64,000 nucleotides of DNA from Stratiolaelaps scimitus (Eukaryota > Arthropoda > Arachnida > Mesostigmata > Laelapidae). Location: positions 25,533,501 through 25,597,500 of the forward strand of contig JABWDB010000002.1 in NCBI GenBank assembly GCA_019614645.1, written 5' to 3'. This document shows positions 14,886 through 28,625 of the stretch, one piece after another. Positions within the stretch are counted from its first letter, which is position 1. Every line of letters starts with the position of its first letter. Both the position numbers and the translations under genes were made by a program. The notes beneath the pieces were generated by a model that ran no database searches, was not told the DNA's origin, and worked only from the letters and a program-made list of their open reading frames with translations.

Positions 14886-16811
14886 ATGACACAGTTGCAG
14901 TTCTTGATATCAGCCGTTTTGCTAGCAAGATCTCTGGCAGCCAGCCCTGACATTTGTTCAACGGTAAATATAAAATCAAAACACGCTTTATATATTATTG
15001 TCCTGGCAATTTTAGAATAGCCACCTGTTACCAGTCCTTACAGAGCGTGAGAATGTGAACTCGATATAGTTGTCTTCTTAAAGATAATTTATTTTGCGGT
15101 GTATTTGTAGGAGGTAGCTGCATATCACGACTCTCGATATAGGAAAAATAGAGTGCTATACGGGAGTTGAGATAAGCACTTTTTTGATATATATACCTCA
15201 GCAGGAACTATGAAATAGCTGAATAACCAATTTATTCTTTTGTTGCTAGCACAGTGTCGCGTACTCTGAAGTGACGTATTCGTTGGATAAGTATAATTGC
15301 TTGATAATAGTATAATTGAAATATAATTGCTTTTATAAATTATCAACAATTAAATAAAACATCCTATAATGTTGAACCTTGGGGTCTATATGGGCCATTT
15401 TTCCGTGCGGATATGGAATAGCATTTGGTTGCGTAGAAGAAACAGGACTGAGTATTTGATGGATGCTTAAATTAAAAGGTTTAAATAATATAGATGTTCA
15501 CTCAATACCATGGGCTTAAGCTATTTTAATCCATCTATATGATAAACTCACTTTGGAACTAAAGGTAAAGGTAAAGGTAAAGGTTTTATTGGTTTATTAA
15601 AGAATACTTATGACACATTATTTATTTGTTATTTGTTAGTACCAAAATACAAGTTTAATGCTGGCCTGACATTTGTTTTTAGAGTCATTTGGAGCAATGC
15701 AGCAATTCGTTGTACTTATTGGTGAAGGAAGGTCACAGGAGCGTCGTCCCCGTAGGTGAGGACGCGACACTTGACCACTGTGAGAAGCAAAAACAGGCAG
15801 AAAAATGTGTACGAGAAAGAACAGATGCCTGTGACACGGGCCTCACAAAGGTAACAGTGATTTGACATCTTAGTTATCGGCCCTAAACTTACATCTGCAT
15901 ATCATTCGTTACGATGATAATATAACAATAGTAGACATGATAGTCTCCGTCTTTTGAACGTTTCCTTGACTAGTTTAAAAGAAAATAAGTCGCTAAGAAA
16001 GACCAACTAAAGAACGTCCGTGTCAAACTCAATTAATAGATCTAGGAGCAACCTTTCAGCAAGATGACAGTTCCCCAATTCTCACGAAACAATATCGATG
16101 TGTATGTATGTGTATTGTATATGTAACTAATGATACCAACGGTAGAAACCACTCAGCAACAAAGGGTTGCTCTTTTTTTCTCATTTGTATACGATGCAAT
16201 TCAAGTCAAATTTAATTTATTCAAAGCAAACTCTCTACGTTGTACGGATCTGGATGAATCACTTTTTATTGGCGAGTTCAATACGGAATAATAAGTAAGA
16301 GTTAGATTCTAGATATCTTAAATTTGTGAAGACTAAACGTTAATTACCTCAAAGTACTGAGCTTAAATAAAATATTTCTGCTACATGTATAATGGATATT
16401 ATAAAATACTAGACAACTCATTCGAATACATTTGTAGGTTAGGCAGGCCTTGACATTAGCCAAGTTAACCCAAGTAGATTTAGGTTCCTTAACTTTTTGC
16501 TTATGTAGATATAGGGCTGCATTGCCAACTTTAAAAGAATGTTTCGCTGACATAAGTTTACCTTCGGCTCTACACAGTAACATGTTGTTCGTTTGTTTAA
16601 GGGATTCATTCGTATTCTGCTCGACGAGAACCATGAGGAATTCTCAAATCGCTGTGATCCGACATCTAAGGTAAACACCAGAAACCCCCCATGAGACAAA
16701 TACCTAAGTTATTGTCACAGAACTTGAGTAGAAATCAAAAATTGAGCTCAGCATATTTTATGTAGAACTACTGTGTTAGATGAATGGAACTGCTTAATGA
16801 AATTCTAGTAG

Positions 16812-16852
<41 letters not shown>

Positions 16853-17553
16853 GTTCACTAATGGTTGTTTCGTTCCTCAGGAGTATAAACGCTACCTTTC
16901 AATTGCGCCTTGCCTAAATTCTCTGGGCAACGAACTGTATAATTGCTCCGCCAATTTGATCGTTCAACTGGTCAGCATACCTAACGCGAAGAGTTTCCGG
17001 GAGAAGGTGAGTCGACAGAGCATCAACAAAACAAGGCTAAATATACCTATTCAAAAACTTACACCCCATCTATTATTGCAAACATTTTAAGTTCTCATAA
17101 GTTCTCCAGTAATTAGATACTAAGATATTGAATGGATAGCTAACGAAAAACCTACACCGCTCGAGCGTTTAATGGTAAATATATGTGAAGCGAAAGTAGC
17201 TCTTCCCATAAAAGATAAGGTATATTTATTTTATGTCATACACTAACGCTCGAATTCTCGTTGAATTCAAATTCTAGAGCGAGCGGGCGTGCTGTATTTT
17301 CTCAAGCTTTGAGAAATGCGCCCTCGAACTTGTGGGTGATGGCTGCGGATCAGAGGCTCGGGCATTTGTGGACGACTATATCGGACGTACGGTCAGGGAG
17401 ACAGCCACCCTTCTGTGCTCTACTGATCCGTCGGTGTGCGCTTCACAAACACCGGTCGAAATAGATGATAACTTTGATATTGATCGTGATGGACCCCAAA
17501 CATTATTCCAAGCTCTACACGTGATAATAGCCGAGACACAGAAGAGACCGTAA
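14886..17553 (+). CDS. Secreted cysteine-rich protein, paralog 2 (five coding exons)
   Basis: Function unknown. Exons are 14886-14963, 15683-15850, 16602-16670, 16881-17006 and 17278-17553, all in phase 0 with GT-AG introns, giving 238 aa. The start is the only ATG after a likely 5' UTR acceptor and opens a hydrophobic leader (MTQLQFLISAVLLARSLAAS) with an alanine-rich end typical of a signal peptide cleavage site. The mature part has 14 cysteines at the same places as paralog 1. By eye, exon 2 is about 60% identical to paralog 1 (34 of 56 residues, sharing HCEKQK, AEKC and CDTG). The C-terminus carries the ACCIFSSFEKCALE and CGSEARAF blocks and an acidic tail. Intron 3 contains a long TA microsatellite and intron 1 a SINE fragment. 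It arose by tandem duplication and is probably extracellular. Confidence 0.88.
15561..15605 (-). mobile_element. SINE 3'-end fragment with hexamer tail
   Basis: Four AAAGGT hexamers at 15561-15584 run straight into a TTTTATTGGTTTATTAA segment. On the minus strand this is the 3' end of the SINE-like repeat at 59055-59160, followed by an ACCTTT simple-repeat tail. It lies in intron 1 of paralog 2. Confidence 0.5.
16816..16849. repeat. TA microsatellite in intron 3 of paralog 2
   Basis: Seventeen or so uninterrupted TA units ending about 30 bases before the acceptor of exon 4. Confidence 0.9.
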
Positions 17554-18726
17554 AAGTTATCGTCACATTTTCCGCCAGCATATATTAAGTCGTCCTTATC
17601 GTTGGACAATGGTAGAAGGTCGAATGATTAGAGGCATGGTACATACCCACCATGAGTTGAGCCATATATATATTCTATATATTTACACACGTACCTCTTA
17701 ATAAGAGTTCAACCGCTTGCCTGTTTGATTATTATAAATGGAGCAGTTATAAATTCGAATAGAATCGAAAATGTTGTATACTTAATATGCGGCAATGTAT
17801 TATAGCACCAATCAGGTTCATTGTATCATTTCTATCCACCTGAACTGTTTCAGGTATTGCAACAATAATCATAAAGCAAGTATTGAGTTAAGTGTATTTG
17901 TATTTTCCATCAGACATTGACATTGAGCTGTTCTGCGGCTTTATCAGCAATAGAGTAAATGATACAGGTATTTTTCAGTTTTATATATAGTTCCCTTGTC
18001 GCCTCAGAGCATTACTGCCATTAGTACTAGAGAGTTATCTGTTCATATCATGGATTCATTAAGACTATCTAGAATGTCGCATTTATATAGAAAATTAAAT
18101 TCAGATTTCTTCATTGAAATCAGCGAATGACATCTTGTGGTTGCTTTGCGATTTCAAGGTACAAATTTGAGTGTTGCCTCAAATCTCTAGCTGGGCTGCT
18201 GGAACTGACATGCTTCTGAAGGTGTCAGTATGGCCAGCTGATCGTTCTTGGAATAGTGTTTTTACTTCGAATTTTCTGGAGTAATATTTACGGGTAGCGT
18301 ATTTCACCGACTTGGTGAAACCCAACGACTACACCAATGCAGACCACCACGATGCTGGTTTACGCCACATGGTTAAGCCTCTACCACCATTTTTATACTG
18401 CATATTTGCATCCATTTGCCATAAATACGTCTTTTCCATGATTAGTCTAAATCGACTGGTACAAAGCGTAGATCACAAACTACAAGTCGCTTCTCCAGAC
18501 GACTGATGATATACAATTCAAATATATGTGTTTATCTCTCCGACAGAGATATTCGTCCTGTTGGCCTTTGCCGGAAATTTGGAGGCCCCTCAGATTCTAC
18601 TATATATTCTGATATCATTCTGGTGTTCATAATTTAATTTGTTATATGTTAGATATATCGAAATAGCTAGAGAGACACCATATACAAGGAAATTAAATGA
18701 ACAAGAGCCGGCTTTTGACGTCTACT

Positions 18727-18758
18727 CACACAAACACACACACACACACACAAACACA
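18727..18758. repeat. CA microsatellite
   Basis: Imperfect CA run with two CAAACA interruptions. Confidence 0.85.
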
Positions 18759-20868
18759 TAGTGAGAGCCATACTGTGTGCTATCTGTTGCTTTTACTGAC
18801 CAAGAGCGTCAAATTGTGAAGGTCATTGAGCTTGTCATCAGACGAATGCCAAGAGATTATACAATGCGATGAATGAAGATAAAAAAACTACGTCTGTATT
18901 CACTGACGGCGAGAAGTCTCAATGATGGTAAATACGCGTCATGCTACGGAGAAAACGTTGTCTGTTTCGGCGTTGAGGTAATAGGGTGGAACACTGAACG
19001 CGGAAACTTCATATCATACTTACCTCTGAAACGCTATCTATCAACTATCGCAGTGGCTTCCTCTTTAGATAGTAGAGCTGAGGGAAGTGGTAAATGGGAG
19101 TTTTATGAATGGCGACAACATTTTGTAGGTTTAAACAACATGCGATTTTGTAAGACCCGAGACAGGAATGGCAGATTGATCTAGAATAATTTACAAACAA
19201 TAGTATCACTATTAAATAATATAAATCGCATAAAGTATTTATATGTCAGCCAAGTTTTCGTTGGATCATTGCTCTATCAAATGAAGCTGCTTCGTTACTC
19301 TTCTTTTATAGCCTTCACATTGGTTGCTTTGGAAAATAGGCTACTTTAATCTCATATAATGCATGCTACTACCTCGTCAACTTGAACTGGGACTTGCGCT
19401 TCGTCGACGAAAAACGAGGTTCAACGAACGGCTATTCTTCAAGGCTGATTTATGACGAGCCATTAGTTGAATGAGGTAAGTATACTTTCCGCTGTCAAGC
19501 CATAGGCCTTGACACTCGCATAGATCACCCGTCTCTTGCTATGTTTTGATCTGCCTCTTCTAGCTTGTACAACCTATGGCCGTGCATGGGTCCATTGAGA
19601 GAGAGAGAGGTCGTGTAGATCATAGATTGTAGATCTTGTGTGTCATAGTGCCCTGAGTTACATAGTTGTCCATTAGCACATCATCCAAAGTCTCTAGAGC
19701 TTGAAGCATTACGTTCGATTTTGTCATATGAGCGCATATAGCGGCGATATTTATTACTATTAGCCATAAATATGGCTGGCCGAATGACGTCGTTTCCTAC
19801 GTGGACCAGGACCTTCCTTGCAACCATTCATACTAACAGTATCGATGAGTACATAGCCGATGGAAACCAGAGACATTTACCATCTTCCGTAGCAGCTGGC
19901 GAATGGATTAGTGCAACCATAGACGACCCTTTTGCGCGCGCATACGTACCAGATACTTTCCAATTGATTTATGAGAAAACTATAAAGCAATATACGGTTC
20001 TGTCGCAGGCAGTCGTAATTCAAACAAAGCTTCCTTAAAGAATAACGTTGATCTCGACAACGGCAACTATTTGTTTATATACGGATACAAATATAGTATA
20101 GGTAAGAGTGCATCCATGCCAAACATTTCCCATTCGACAAATGGCGATGTTTTCATCGACCCTGAGAAAGACTATCTGTGTCACTGGGCATGGAGCACTT
20201 AACATTGTCGACTCTACCTTTAAAATAATAGCCTTCCTTTAGCTTATATGTCGTATATATTACAGTATCTAGTTTCCCGTCAGCCGGGTTACATACATAG
20301 TAATCTTATTTCGTCTCCTTATGTAGTTTCTTACATTGCAGACGAGAGCTCTCATTTCGTTTATCAGTATTTGCACACAAAATCATATAAAAGCATGCTG
20401 AGGCTTCTCGTCGTGTATTTTTCAGTTATTTAAGTTTAAATGCACATTACCCCGCAATCGGTGTAGACTACTCATATTTACATTTTATATTGTAATCTTA
20501 CTCATTGAACTATCACTTTGACATTTACTACGATACCATGTAGGCGTTCGTCGGATAATTGTCGGTGATTATTAATTTTCCGTCCGCAGCGATAAATGCG
20601 TTAATTGATTCTGTCTCAGTCATGTGTGAACTAATAGAGCTGTATCCAAGAATCCCCAGTTTAGTTTCAAGTCACTTCATGCTAATAAGACTACTATAAT
20701 AAACGTTATAATAGTCAATTGGCGTTTTTCCTCGAAGGTAACCACTTTTGCCTGAAAAGTACGTTATAAAATACAACATACTTATTTACGTTGTATAAAT
20801 ATGTACAACGGCCCACAGGTCCAACATGTTCTAGGTTCAAATGTTCTATTTAATAAACCGGTAAAAAA

Positions 20869-20927
20869 AAGGTGCAGGTAAAACCATAGTGCAGGTAAAA
20901 CCTACACTATGGTTTTACCTGCACCTT
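20869..20927. repeat. Near-perfect hairpin, 23-bp arms
   Basis: Arms 20869-20891 and 20905-20927 are exact reverse complements around a 13-base loop. The 14-mer GTGCAGGTAAAACC also occurs twice as a direct repeat (20872 and 20890), so the loop holds most of another arm unit. An open frame at 20889-21185 begins in the hairpin but has no other support. Confidence 0.9.
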
Positions 20928-23284
20928 CTAAGGAAAAATAAAATTGATCCCAATCCACGAGAAAGGTTGGTAAAACCTCGGCTCCTTAGTGCTCTTCCCT
21001 ACTTATTACTGAAACATAAATACATTTCTATAGCACATGCAATTCACGGTAGTAGTACTAATTGTAGTAGTGATGCAGCGGCTTCAAGTGATAATTTATT
21101 AAGTTTCAAACCACTGCCCAAGTCCTTAAGCCGTCCAAAACTTTTAGTGAGAAAGAGTCTCATATTGCTGTGGCAGATACACTAGCAGGGAAAAATGTGT
21201 TCATCCATGATGAATTTCAGCCTTAAACCTCTCTCACAAAAATAACCAGTAGTAGAACACCTTTGGGTGACATAGTCTGTCCGTGATATTCTTCCGCGGT
21301 GTGTTAATTAATCAACTGTGCAGCTAAGCGGGCCCCGTCGAGTACGACTGAATGTGTCGGACCGACGGTGACAATGAGGCCGACGATGTCGACAAGCAGC
21401 TAAGCCATTATCTCTTCTACATCTAACCCTAGTAGGAGACGAGTAGAGTCACATCCATCCCGCGAGATATTCGTAGTAGCAACACCAGTTGTTGTTATGT
21501 AGGTAGGCAGATAGATTGATATGCATCTTCCTGGCAGAGTCAAACGACAACAGGCCGACAGGTGCCAATACACCGAGTTCAACTGACAGCTCTACGAGGG
21601 ATAGGACTGGGAGTGAGTACTCTGTTGTCGGCGGCGGCCACCGTCAGTATCATCCTGGCCGCCGCCGCAAAGCGGTATGCATCGTCCGCTTCGTGACCTA
21701 ACCTGCTAGCGGCTTCCTGATCCCTTGCGGCTCCGCAAATGTCATAACTGTAGGTCGAAATCGAAATACAGGTTTCTAGCTCGCACTGGAGTGTGCTCAA
21801 GCCTATTGGGGGGGCGATGTCGTCCCGATTCAAGCAAGTGGCAGTTGACACCACCGCTGTCCTCCATGGGGGAGTCTCGAAGCGAAGTTTGGAGCGCTTA
21901 CAGAGGGTTGCACAGGAGCGCTGTTCTATATATATATATATATATGGTGTGCGACGATATCGAAAGTGTGTGACATGTTTCAAGAGTGTACAGAAAGCCG
22001 TGGCTGAGTGAATGAATCTAGGATAGACAACTCACGCGAGGAAGCAGCAAACTGAGAAAAGATCAGTAATCAATTTCGATAACTCCCATTTGATTTAGCT
22101 AGTAAGTAATGGTGCTTAAATAGCCATCAAATATTATTTATATGGGCTTCACTGCGGCAGACTAACATTATCATTTCGAATATTTTCACTATCTTGGTAT
22201 ATCGGACGGTCGCACCAGCCGGCATTGAACAGAAGCTAGTTACAAACCACAGCTTATTTTAAGTAATAACAAGGTGTGCACAGAGGAATAAATATTTCAG
22301 TCTATTTCCCGTGGAAATAATGATGAATTCTATAAAGATTGGGAGCGCTGTGACTCGTTTGGAAACCATGCTATTTAGACAATGAAATTACTCACTAAAT
22401 TATTATTAATTAACGCAATTAAATGATTATTTCTAAAGCACGTAGATTCAATCGTGCAACTGTTTCACTTCTCGCGTACAATAAAATGACTACTGTAGTA
22501 GAATCGGTAGAATTTGTTCTTCGTCTCGTAAATAATGTTCTGTACTTTGTCAAATATATATTACTACACGTCGAATAGAATGCGCAAATTAAATTTTTTA
22601 GCGCCGAAAAAACCCTAACAGGTGAAAAACCATAAAATAGCGAGCGTTAGTTAAGAAATGCCACCCCATTTGAGTATTTCACTCGTAGTATTTTATTCGA
22701 GCATTTGTTGGATATTAAATTTAAGTTACCGAACTCTTGATTGGTTGAACGGCTCGAGAGTGAAAATTCGCGATTGTATTATACTTAGAAATGCATGGAA
22801 AGTTAAAGACATTTCTTCTAAACATGTATGCTTCCCATGGAATGATTTGATTTTGAGCGAAGCCAAGTCACTGGAGAGCTTTTGTCCTAACCTCGAGCAG
22901 CGGATGCCCTCGGGCGTCAGCTTCCAAAACATCAACTCGTGTGTTAAGACCCTTGTGTCCATTAAAAGCTTTAGATAGATGGCGACCTGGCTGGCGAATT
23001 CCCAATCGGATCAAATTCGCTTTTTATTCGCCTTAGAGTGCGCTGTCACGGAAGAAATTCTGGCGAAATTCTGCGGGCCAGCGGACGCGTGTGTCAACGC
23101 GCACTGCCACCCAAATAAATTGTTTTCATAGCTCGTATTGCTCGTTGAAGCGTACCCGTTTAGCTACTTGGTACTACAGGCAGATAGAGAAACACTCATG
23201 GGTGAAACCAGACCTGAGATTTTCAATAATTGCCGCGCCGCGAAAGTTTTGCCGCAGATTATTCTCTGTAGGGGAGGATCTACC

Positions 23285-23320
<36 letters not shown>
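23285..23320. repeat. Compound TA/TG microsatellite
   Basis: A TA run passing directly into a TG run. Confidence 0.9.
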
Positions 23321-23641
23321 CTACTGGATAAGTACCGCAATAACCGTGTACATATGAACTGTAATTATACCTTATGAATGAGCAAAAGAGAGACTTCCTT
23401 TATGACGGTTATATTATATATATATAAATGGTTAAAGCTCGTAGGTAATTCAGGATAATTTAATGATTTGCTGTTTGGCTATGGTTAATGTTTTGCTTGC
23501 TATTCACGGTGAAGGAGTGGAGATAATATAACTAACGTCCCTAGAAGACCGTAGCAGAAACAACCAGGTCATTTGCATTGTACAAAATGTCCGAACAGGG
23601 ACACAACCTTACAGAAAAATTTTGTAAGGTTACCTTTTTGT

Positions 23642-23699
23642 AGAGGATTGTGTACTATTATCACGTGTAGAGGATTGTGTACTTGCCAGAGGATTGTGT
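23642..23699. repeat. Three AGAGGATTGTGT repeats
   Basis: The 12-mer occurs at 23642, 23669 and 23688. A small hairpin with AACCTTAC arms lies just upstream at 23605-23632. Confidence 0.8.
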
Positions 23700-24185
23700 T
23701 GCTATTTTAATGGTATGTTAGTAGTTTACTATTGAGAATATGTTTCTAGTAATGTGTGCTTCTCAGCCCTAAGTAATATAAATAACACCAGTTATACACA
23801 TTATAACAGAAAGACAGTATATATATAATAGAATTATCGTGAAACCAAAAAATCTGAAATTTGACAGCCTGCAGCTCGGCCAACGTCTTCAGAACTCCCT
23901 AGCGACGAATGATGAAATCTCAATATGAATCCGAGATGGCCATATGCCGGATAACTAAATAGATATCATTACTTCATAATTAATTTTTGGGCTATGCTGG
24001 CAGTACGAAATGACCGTGCAGGTTCCAAGACATGCAATAAAAAAAGTCGATAATAACAGCTGCTATTACTTTGGTTTTGTATGTGCTGTTATGTTCGTCA
24101 AGTAAATGGCGAACTCTATAAGAGAGATGAACCCAAACGATTGAACTTTCATCAAACTTACATAAGATGCCAGTGTGACTGGTAT

Positions 24186-25317
24186 GACTAATGTCTGAAA
24201 CATTCTAAGCTGGAGCGATAACGTATATCCCACTTCAGGGGCTAGAGTATATTTATCTGCTCCACGGAGAGTCGCGTTGCCGCAATCCAAACAGGCTATC
24301 TAGACTTAGCGGTCCATTATAAGCTTTAGGGGAGGCTTGAAACTCCCAATAGGATTCTCTGTTATTTTTCTCTTTTCCTTATGCTCTATCGAAGGACTTA
24401 TTGGGGGAATCGGCTCAGTTCGTCCTAAGGCCGACTCATGCTGCGGTTCTGGAGTGGCTAGAGAGGAACTGAATTCGCCAACTGTCAACGCGAAAAGGCG
24501 GTCTGATAGAAACAACAAAGATACGTCGTTGAACATCCATTAAGGATATCTTTTGTACCATCTTCTTCGTAATTGCATATCCACATGCCTTTATGGTGAG
24601 GTTGCATATTTAAAGAAGAGGACTACGCTTCAACTAGACTATGCATAGGGGATCGAAGTGTGTTGTCGCTGGAGGAAATAATAGCTGAATGCCCACGATT
24701 ATGTTGCATATGGCAATTGTAGAACATTTACTTATGTGCAACTGATTGATTTCAACACTTCGCGAAACAGACAGACTGTTACTCTGGACTGAAAACGAAT
24801 GTAGTTTTATTATGTCTCGTTCGAACAACTGCTTCGAACAATGCTCAATTTATAATATATGAATGAATATGGTAATCACCATATGGGCTATGACGCATCG
24901 CATCTGAACGATTAATTTTAGTTTAAACGTTTCGATCCGACATACTCATAGCCAATGGACATTTAGCATGTGTAATTCTTGCTATTCTCCATGCATGGCA
25001 TGATATGGTCGTTGAATTTCAGTGGTGATTCCTGCGTCTTTAAAGCGCCGCCAGTTATAGCCAATGGGCATCCCGCTGAACAGATATATGTAGATCCTAC
25101 TGCAGCTGGCTATTACTTATATTCTTCTTCCTTTTTGCTAACTATTAGTTCTAATCGAAGGCCGGACTTGCTTACCGTTACGGATAACCGCATGTCCGCT
25201 TCTGGGCTAAACGCAATTTGCTGAGCCTGTTTGGATTGCGTCAACGCGACTCTCCATAGAGTAGATAAATGCACTCCGGCGCTATCGATCCAGCTTCGAA
25301 TGTTTCAGACATTAGTC
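24186..25317. mobile_element. Non-autonomous element with long inverted terminal repeats
   Basis: The left arm (24186-24297) is the imperfect reverse complement of the right arm (25224-25317). Both outer ends share GACTAATGTCTGAAACATTC or a one-base variant of it, and the inner part shares a block containing GCCTGTTTGGATTGCG. About 0.93 kb lies between the arms and has no transposase I can see. This fits a foldback or MITE-type DNA element. Target-site duplications were not clear. Confidence 0.6.
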
Positions 25318-26240
25318 GCATGTATGGCTAAAATCGGCAAGACGGAACTCGATATCTGCGTCCTGTGTCCCTCAGGGCAGACGGAAAATTGATAGTTTCA
25401 GCCGTACGAAGGGTGATGCAATCCCTTTGCGTATAAACAAGCGCCTAAAACATAAATTGAATGAATTCTATAGCTATGGTGTATGTCTCTTTATATAAAT
25501 AACCATATACACAAACACGAAAGCTAACTCAGCTTGCGCACGACGCTGAATCTATAGATAGTGGTATTACTTATAGTGGTAATATTATAGTTATTGTGAT
25601 AAATTCATATACCTTTTAGTATGACCTTTCATTTCTAAGGATGCACCGAAAACAGTTACCCTTTGCTCTACTCCGTGCTAGATCAATGAATAGATTCTTC
25701 GTTTATATCGCTCCAGTCAACGTAAGGACAGATCGGTGCAACAAAGGACTTCAAAAAGAGAACGGATTTCCTCCCGGCCCGAGCCCAACGGCTGTCCCGA
25801 TAAACGATGAATGACGATGGTCGCGATGGAGCACATGGAGACGACATAACTGGATAGGCTATTCAGACAGACTACGATAGGAAGACTGAATGGATTACGA
25901 GGAGTGAGATGTGGAGGAGAACGCAATGCCAGATGATGGCTGCCTATGCAAAAGCACAACAAGATTGATCGGGTGTGTTACCAACCGATCAGGGAGGGCA
26001 CGTCCGCTCAAAAGGGAGACGATTCTCAAAAAGTTTCAACTGGATGCACGGTGAAGAACGGCCTAAGATGTATTGTATTTTTGCCGCTATAGCGAGTGAG
26101 GTGGCGGCCGTAATTTGAACAAAATATTTATTTTGATCTTGTATCAATACACGTTTGAGACTTGTTGACCTAACCAATCGTGTATCGTAGTAACCAACGG
26201 TAAGAAACTGACGAATGATTCATTTGTCAAAGTAATTATA

Positions 26241-26380
26241 TAGTCAGATTTGATACCATGTCAATGACCTATTAAACAGTCAAACCGTTGCAAAAGTGTT
26301 GTAAGATAGCGAGTATGAACGTGCTCGTAATACGATTGTAAACGTGCTTACCACTAAAGCATCAACGGAATTGAACAAAG
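26241..26380 (+). repeat. Dispersed direct repeat, copy 1
   Basis: About 140 bases are closely similar to 27404-27540, including CAAACCGTTGCAAAAGTGT and ATAGCGAGTATGA. The copies are about 1.16 kb apart in the same orientation. Confidence 0.8.
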
Positions 26381-27403
26381 CTTGGTTGCTTATTTTAGTT
26401 AATTGAGAAGCTGTAGGGAAATACCACAACGGTTCATATAAAAATGGGGGCAGCTCTAGCTGGCTGGTCGGCGGCCATTTAGAAATTCGCGTTCTCCTCG
26501 TGTGAGGAAGGCGTTGAGCGGCGACACAGGAAAAGCTATTATGGCAATGTCACCTACCGTCTACACGGGCCGTCTACCATGACCGACCCCTCGCAGACAG
26601 ATTTCCTACTGTGGAATCCAGACGCCGTTAGGCAGAGAATGGGGATAAGTCGGATTGTATAGCGGGCCTTTGAATAATGGGCGAAGGCCTTTGAATTTTT
26701 AGGTGGTTTGCGCTTGTAATAGCAAAGTTGCGTCAACAAATGTGGATGCGGGTTATCGGATTATCAAGAATACACATACGATTCGTTGATGAACTCTCTC
26801 TCTCTCTTGGAGAGTGAACGACAGTTTGGCAATACCACGGGTCTGCCGGCGTATCAATGCGTATCCTGTGCATTCTGAGAATCACACGCCCGTAAACGAA
26901 TCGGCTGAGCCGAGTTTAGTGTGATTGTTTCATATCATATTTGCAAAAAGTTTGTTCGATAACGGGGGCTGCATATCAACAAAATAATTTATGAAAACAC
27001 ATAAACATATTGCATCATGACCAAAGGTCTCATTTCCTCAGCTCATTTTGTATACAATCTAAGTATGGTATTCGATCGAGTTCGATTTGGAATTGTAAAA
27101 AATTCCACCGCGATGTTTATTTTTCCGCCAAATAGGTTGTGTGCGATAAAGGTCAAGGTTCAATAACAATTATGCGCGTGTCCATCGATTAAGCAATTTT
27201 GCCTGACTACATTTCGAATTGCGGGATTTCGATATCGAACTGGCCGCTACACATGCGTATCTAAGCGATGTAATATGGAACTTGAGTCACTGAGGCTTAT
27301 TGTTTCATCCATGAAGGATAGGCGATGAACGGCGAGGTGACAGCGATCGCGTCAGTCATGCTTTTGAGCATCACATGCGGGATTCAAAAATAGTAATTCT
27401 ATC

Positions 27404-27540
27404 GCCAAATCTGATATCATTTCACCGACTTATTGAGCACTCAAACCGTTGCAAAAGTGTCCTCAGATAGCGAGTATGAGCGTGCTCATAATACGGATGT
27501 AAATGTGCTTATAACTAAGGCATCAACGAAATCAAACAAA
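27404..27540 (+). repeat. Dispersed direct repeat, copy 2
   Basis: Partner of 26241-26380; differences are mainly substitutions with a few small gaps. No coding potential is seen. Confidence 0.8.
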
Positions 27541-28020
27541 ATGGCAGACCCATTAAGTCATTCCGACAGCCATATTAATTCGTTGTGATTTCCACGACGT
27601 GAAAAGTTTCACTCTGTATACCGAATGGGATGAAATTATTGGCCAGTTACCTACTCGTACACCCGTAGCCGTTTTGGGGCAGCACAAAACGTCAAGTAGT
27701 ATCCGCAGTATGCAATTTATCTGGCAGAATTTGAGCGGTCCTTGACGTAAAGTTCATCGTAACGGTTTATCGAAACTTGTGCAACTTATAGCATTTTCGC
27801 CCTGCAAAGCCTAGCGGCTACTCATTCATTAGAGAAGAATGTCAGCATGCGTCACCTCACTCTTGAAACCGTCGTTGATGATCTTTGAAGCATTACGCAG
27901 ATTGCCCCTATGGCGGGCACAATTGCGGATTTCAAACAGTCATTGACCGGTATTCCCACAGTCCAAAGACCCTCTGCATGGAGATTAACCCAGCCGTGCC
28001 ATTATAGCAGAGAAACAAAG

Positions 28021-28047
28021 ATATATATATATATATATATATATATA
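28021..28047. repeat. TA microsatellite
   Basis: Uninterrupted 27-base alternating AT run. Confidence 0.9.
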
Positions 28048-28600
28048 CTATAACATTCGCGAACGTTTTTGGAAACATGTTTGTATTGTACTATTGTACG
28101 TATGCATGCGGGCGATTGCACCGCGTGGATCGTGGTTGTGTGTGAGCTCCGAAGTCATTACTCGAGGATAACTCGCATAATGTTATCGAAACTAAGATGG
28201 TCTTAATTATAAATAAAAACTATTGAATTCTTCCGAACCTTATATATAGATTGCCTGTCCTGATTGCATAGTGTCGCGTCCAATATTCCGACACTCGTCG
28301 AGGCAATTTACCCTTAGAGGGTCCATGTTTATCTCTTGGTGGATACATCGGCATTCTGCATCAAAAGATGACAATCAACCACGGATATGTTAACAGCCTG
28401 TGATTCCAGACTTCCGCAATTGCATCAATGTTCATAGTAGAAATTGATACCGTCGGAAAAGCAGAGGTGGAGGTACACACATCTGAAACCACAAGAATAG
28501 AAACATCCATTCTGCACACGCTGAAAATGTGAGATTGCTGGACTGTTATATTGATCTGTTTTTTTTTAATGTATGGAATATATCAGTTGCCGGTTAAATC

Positions 28601-28625
28601 ATATATATATATATATATATATATA
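28601..28625. repeat. TA microsatellite
   Basis: Uninterrupted 25-base alternating AT run. Confidence 0.9.
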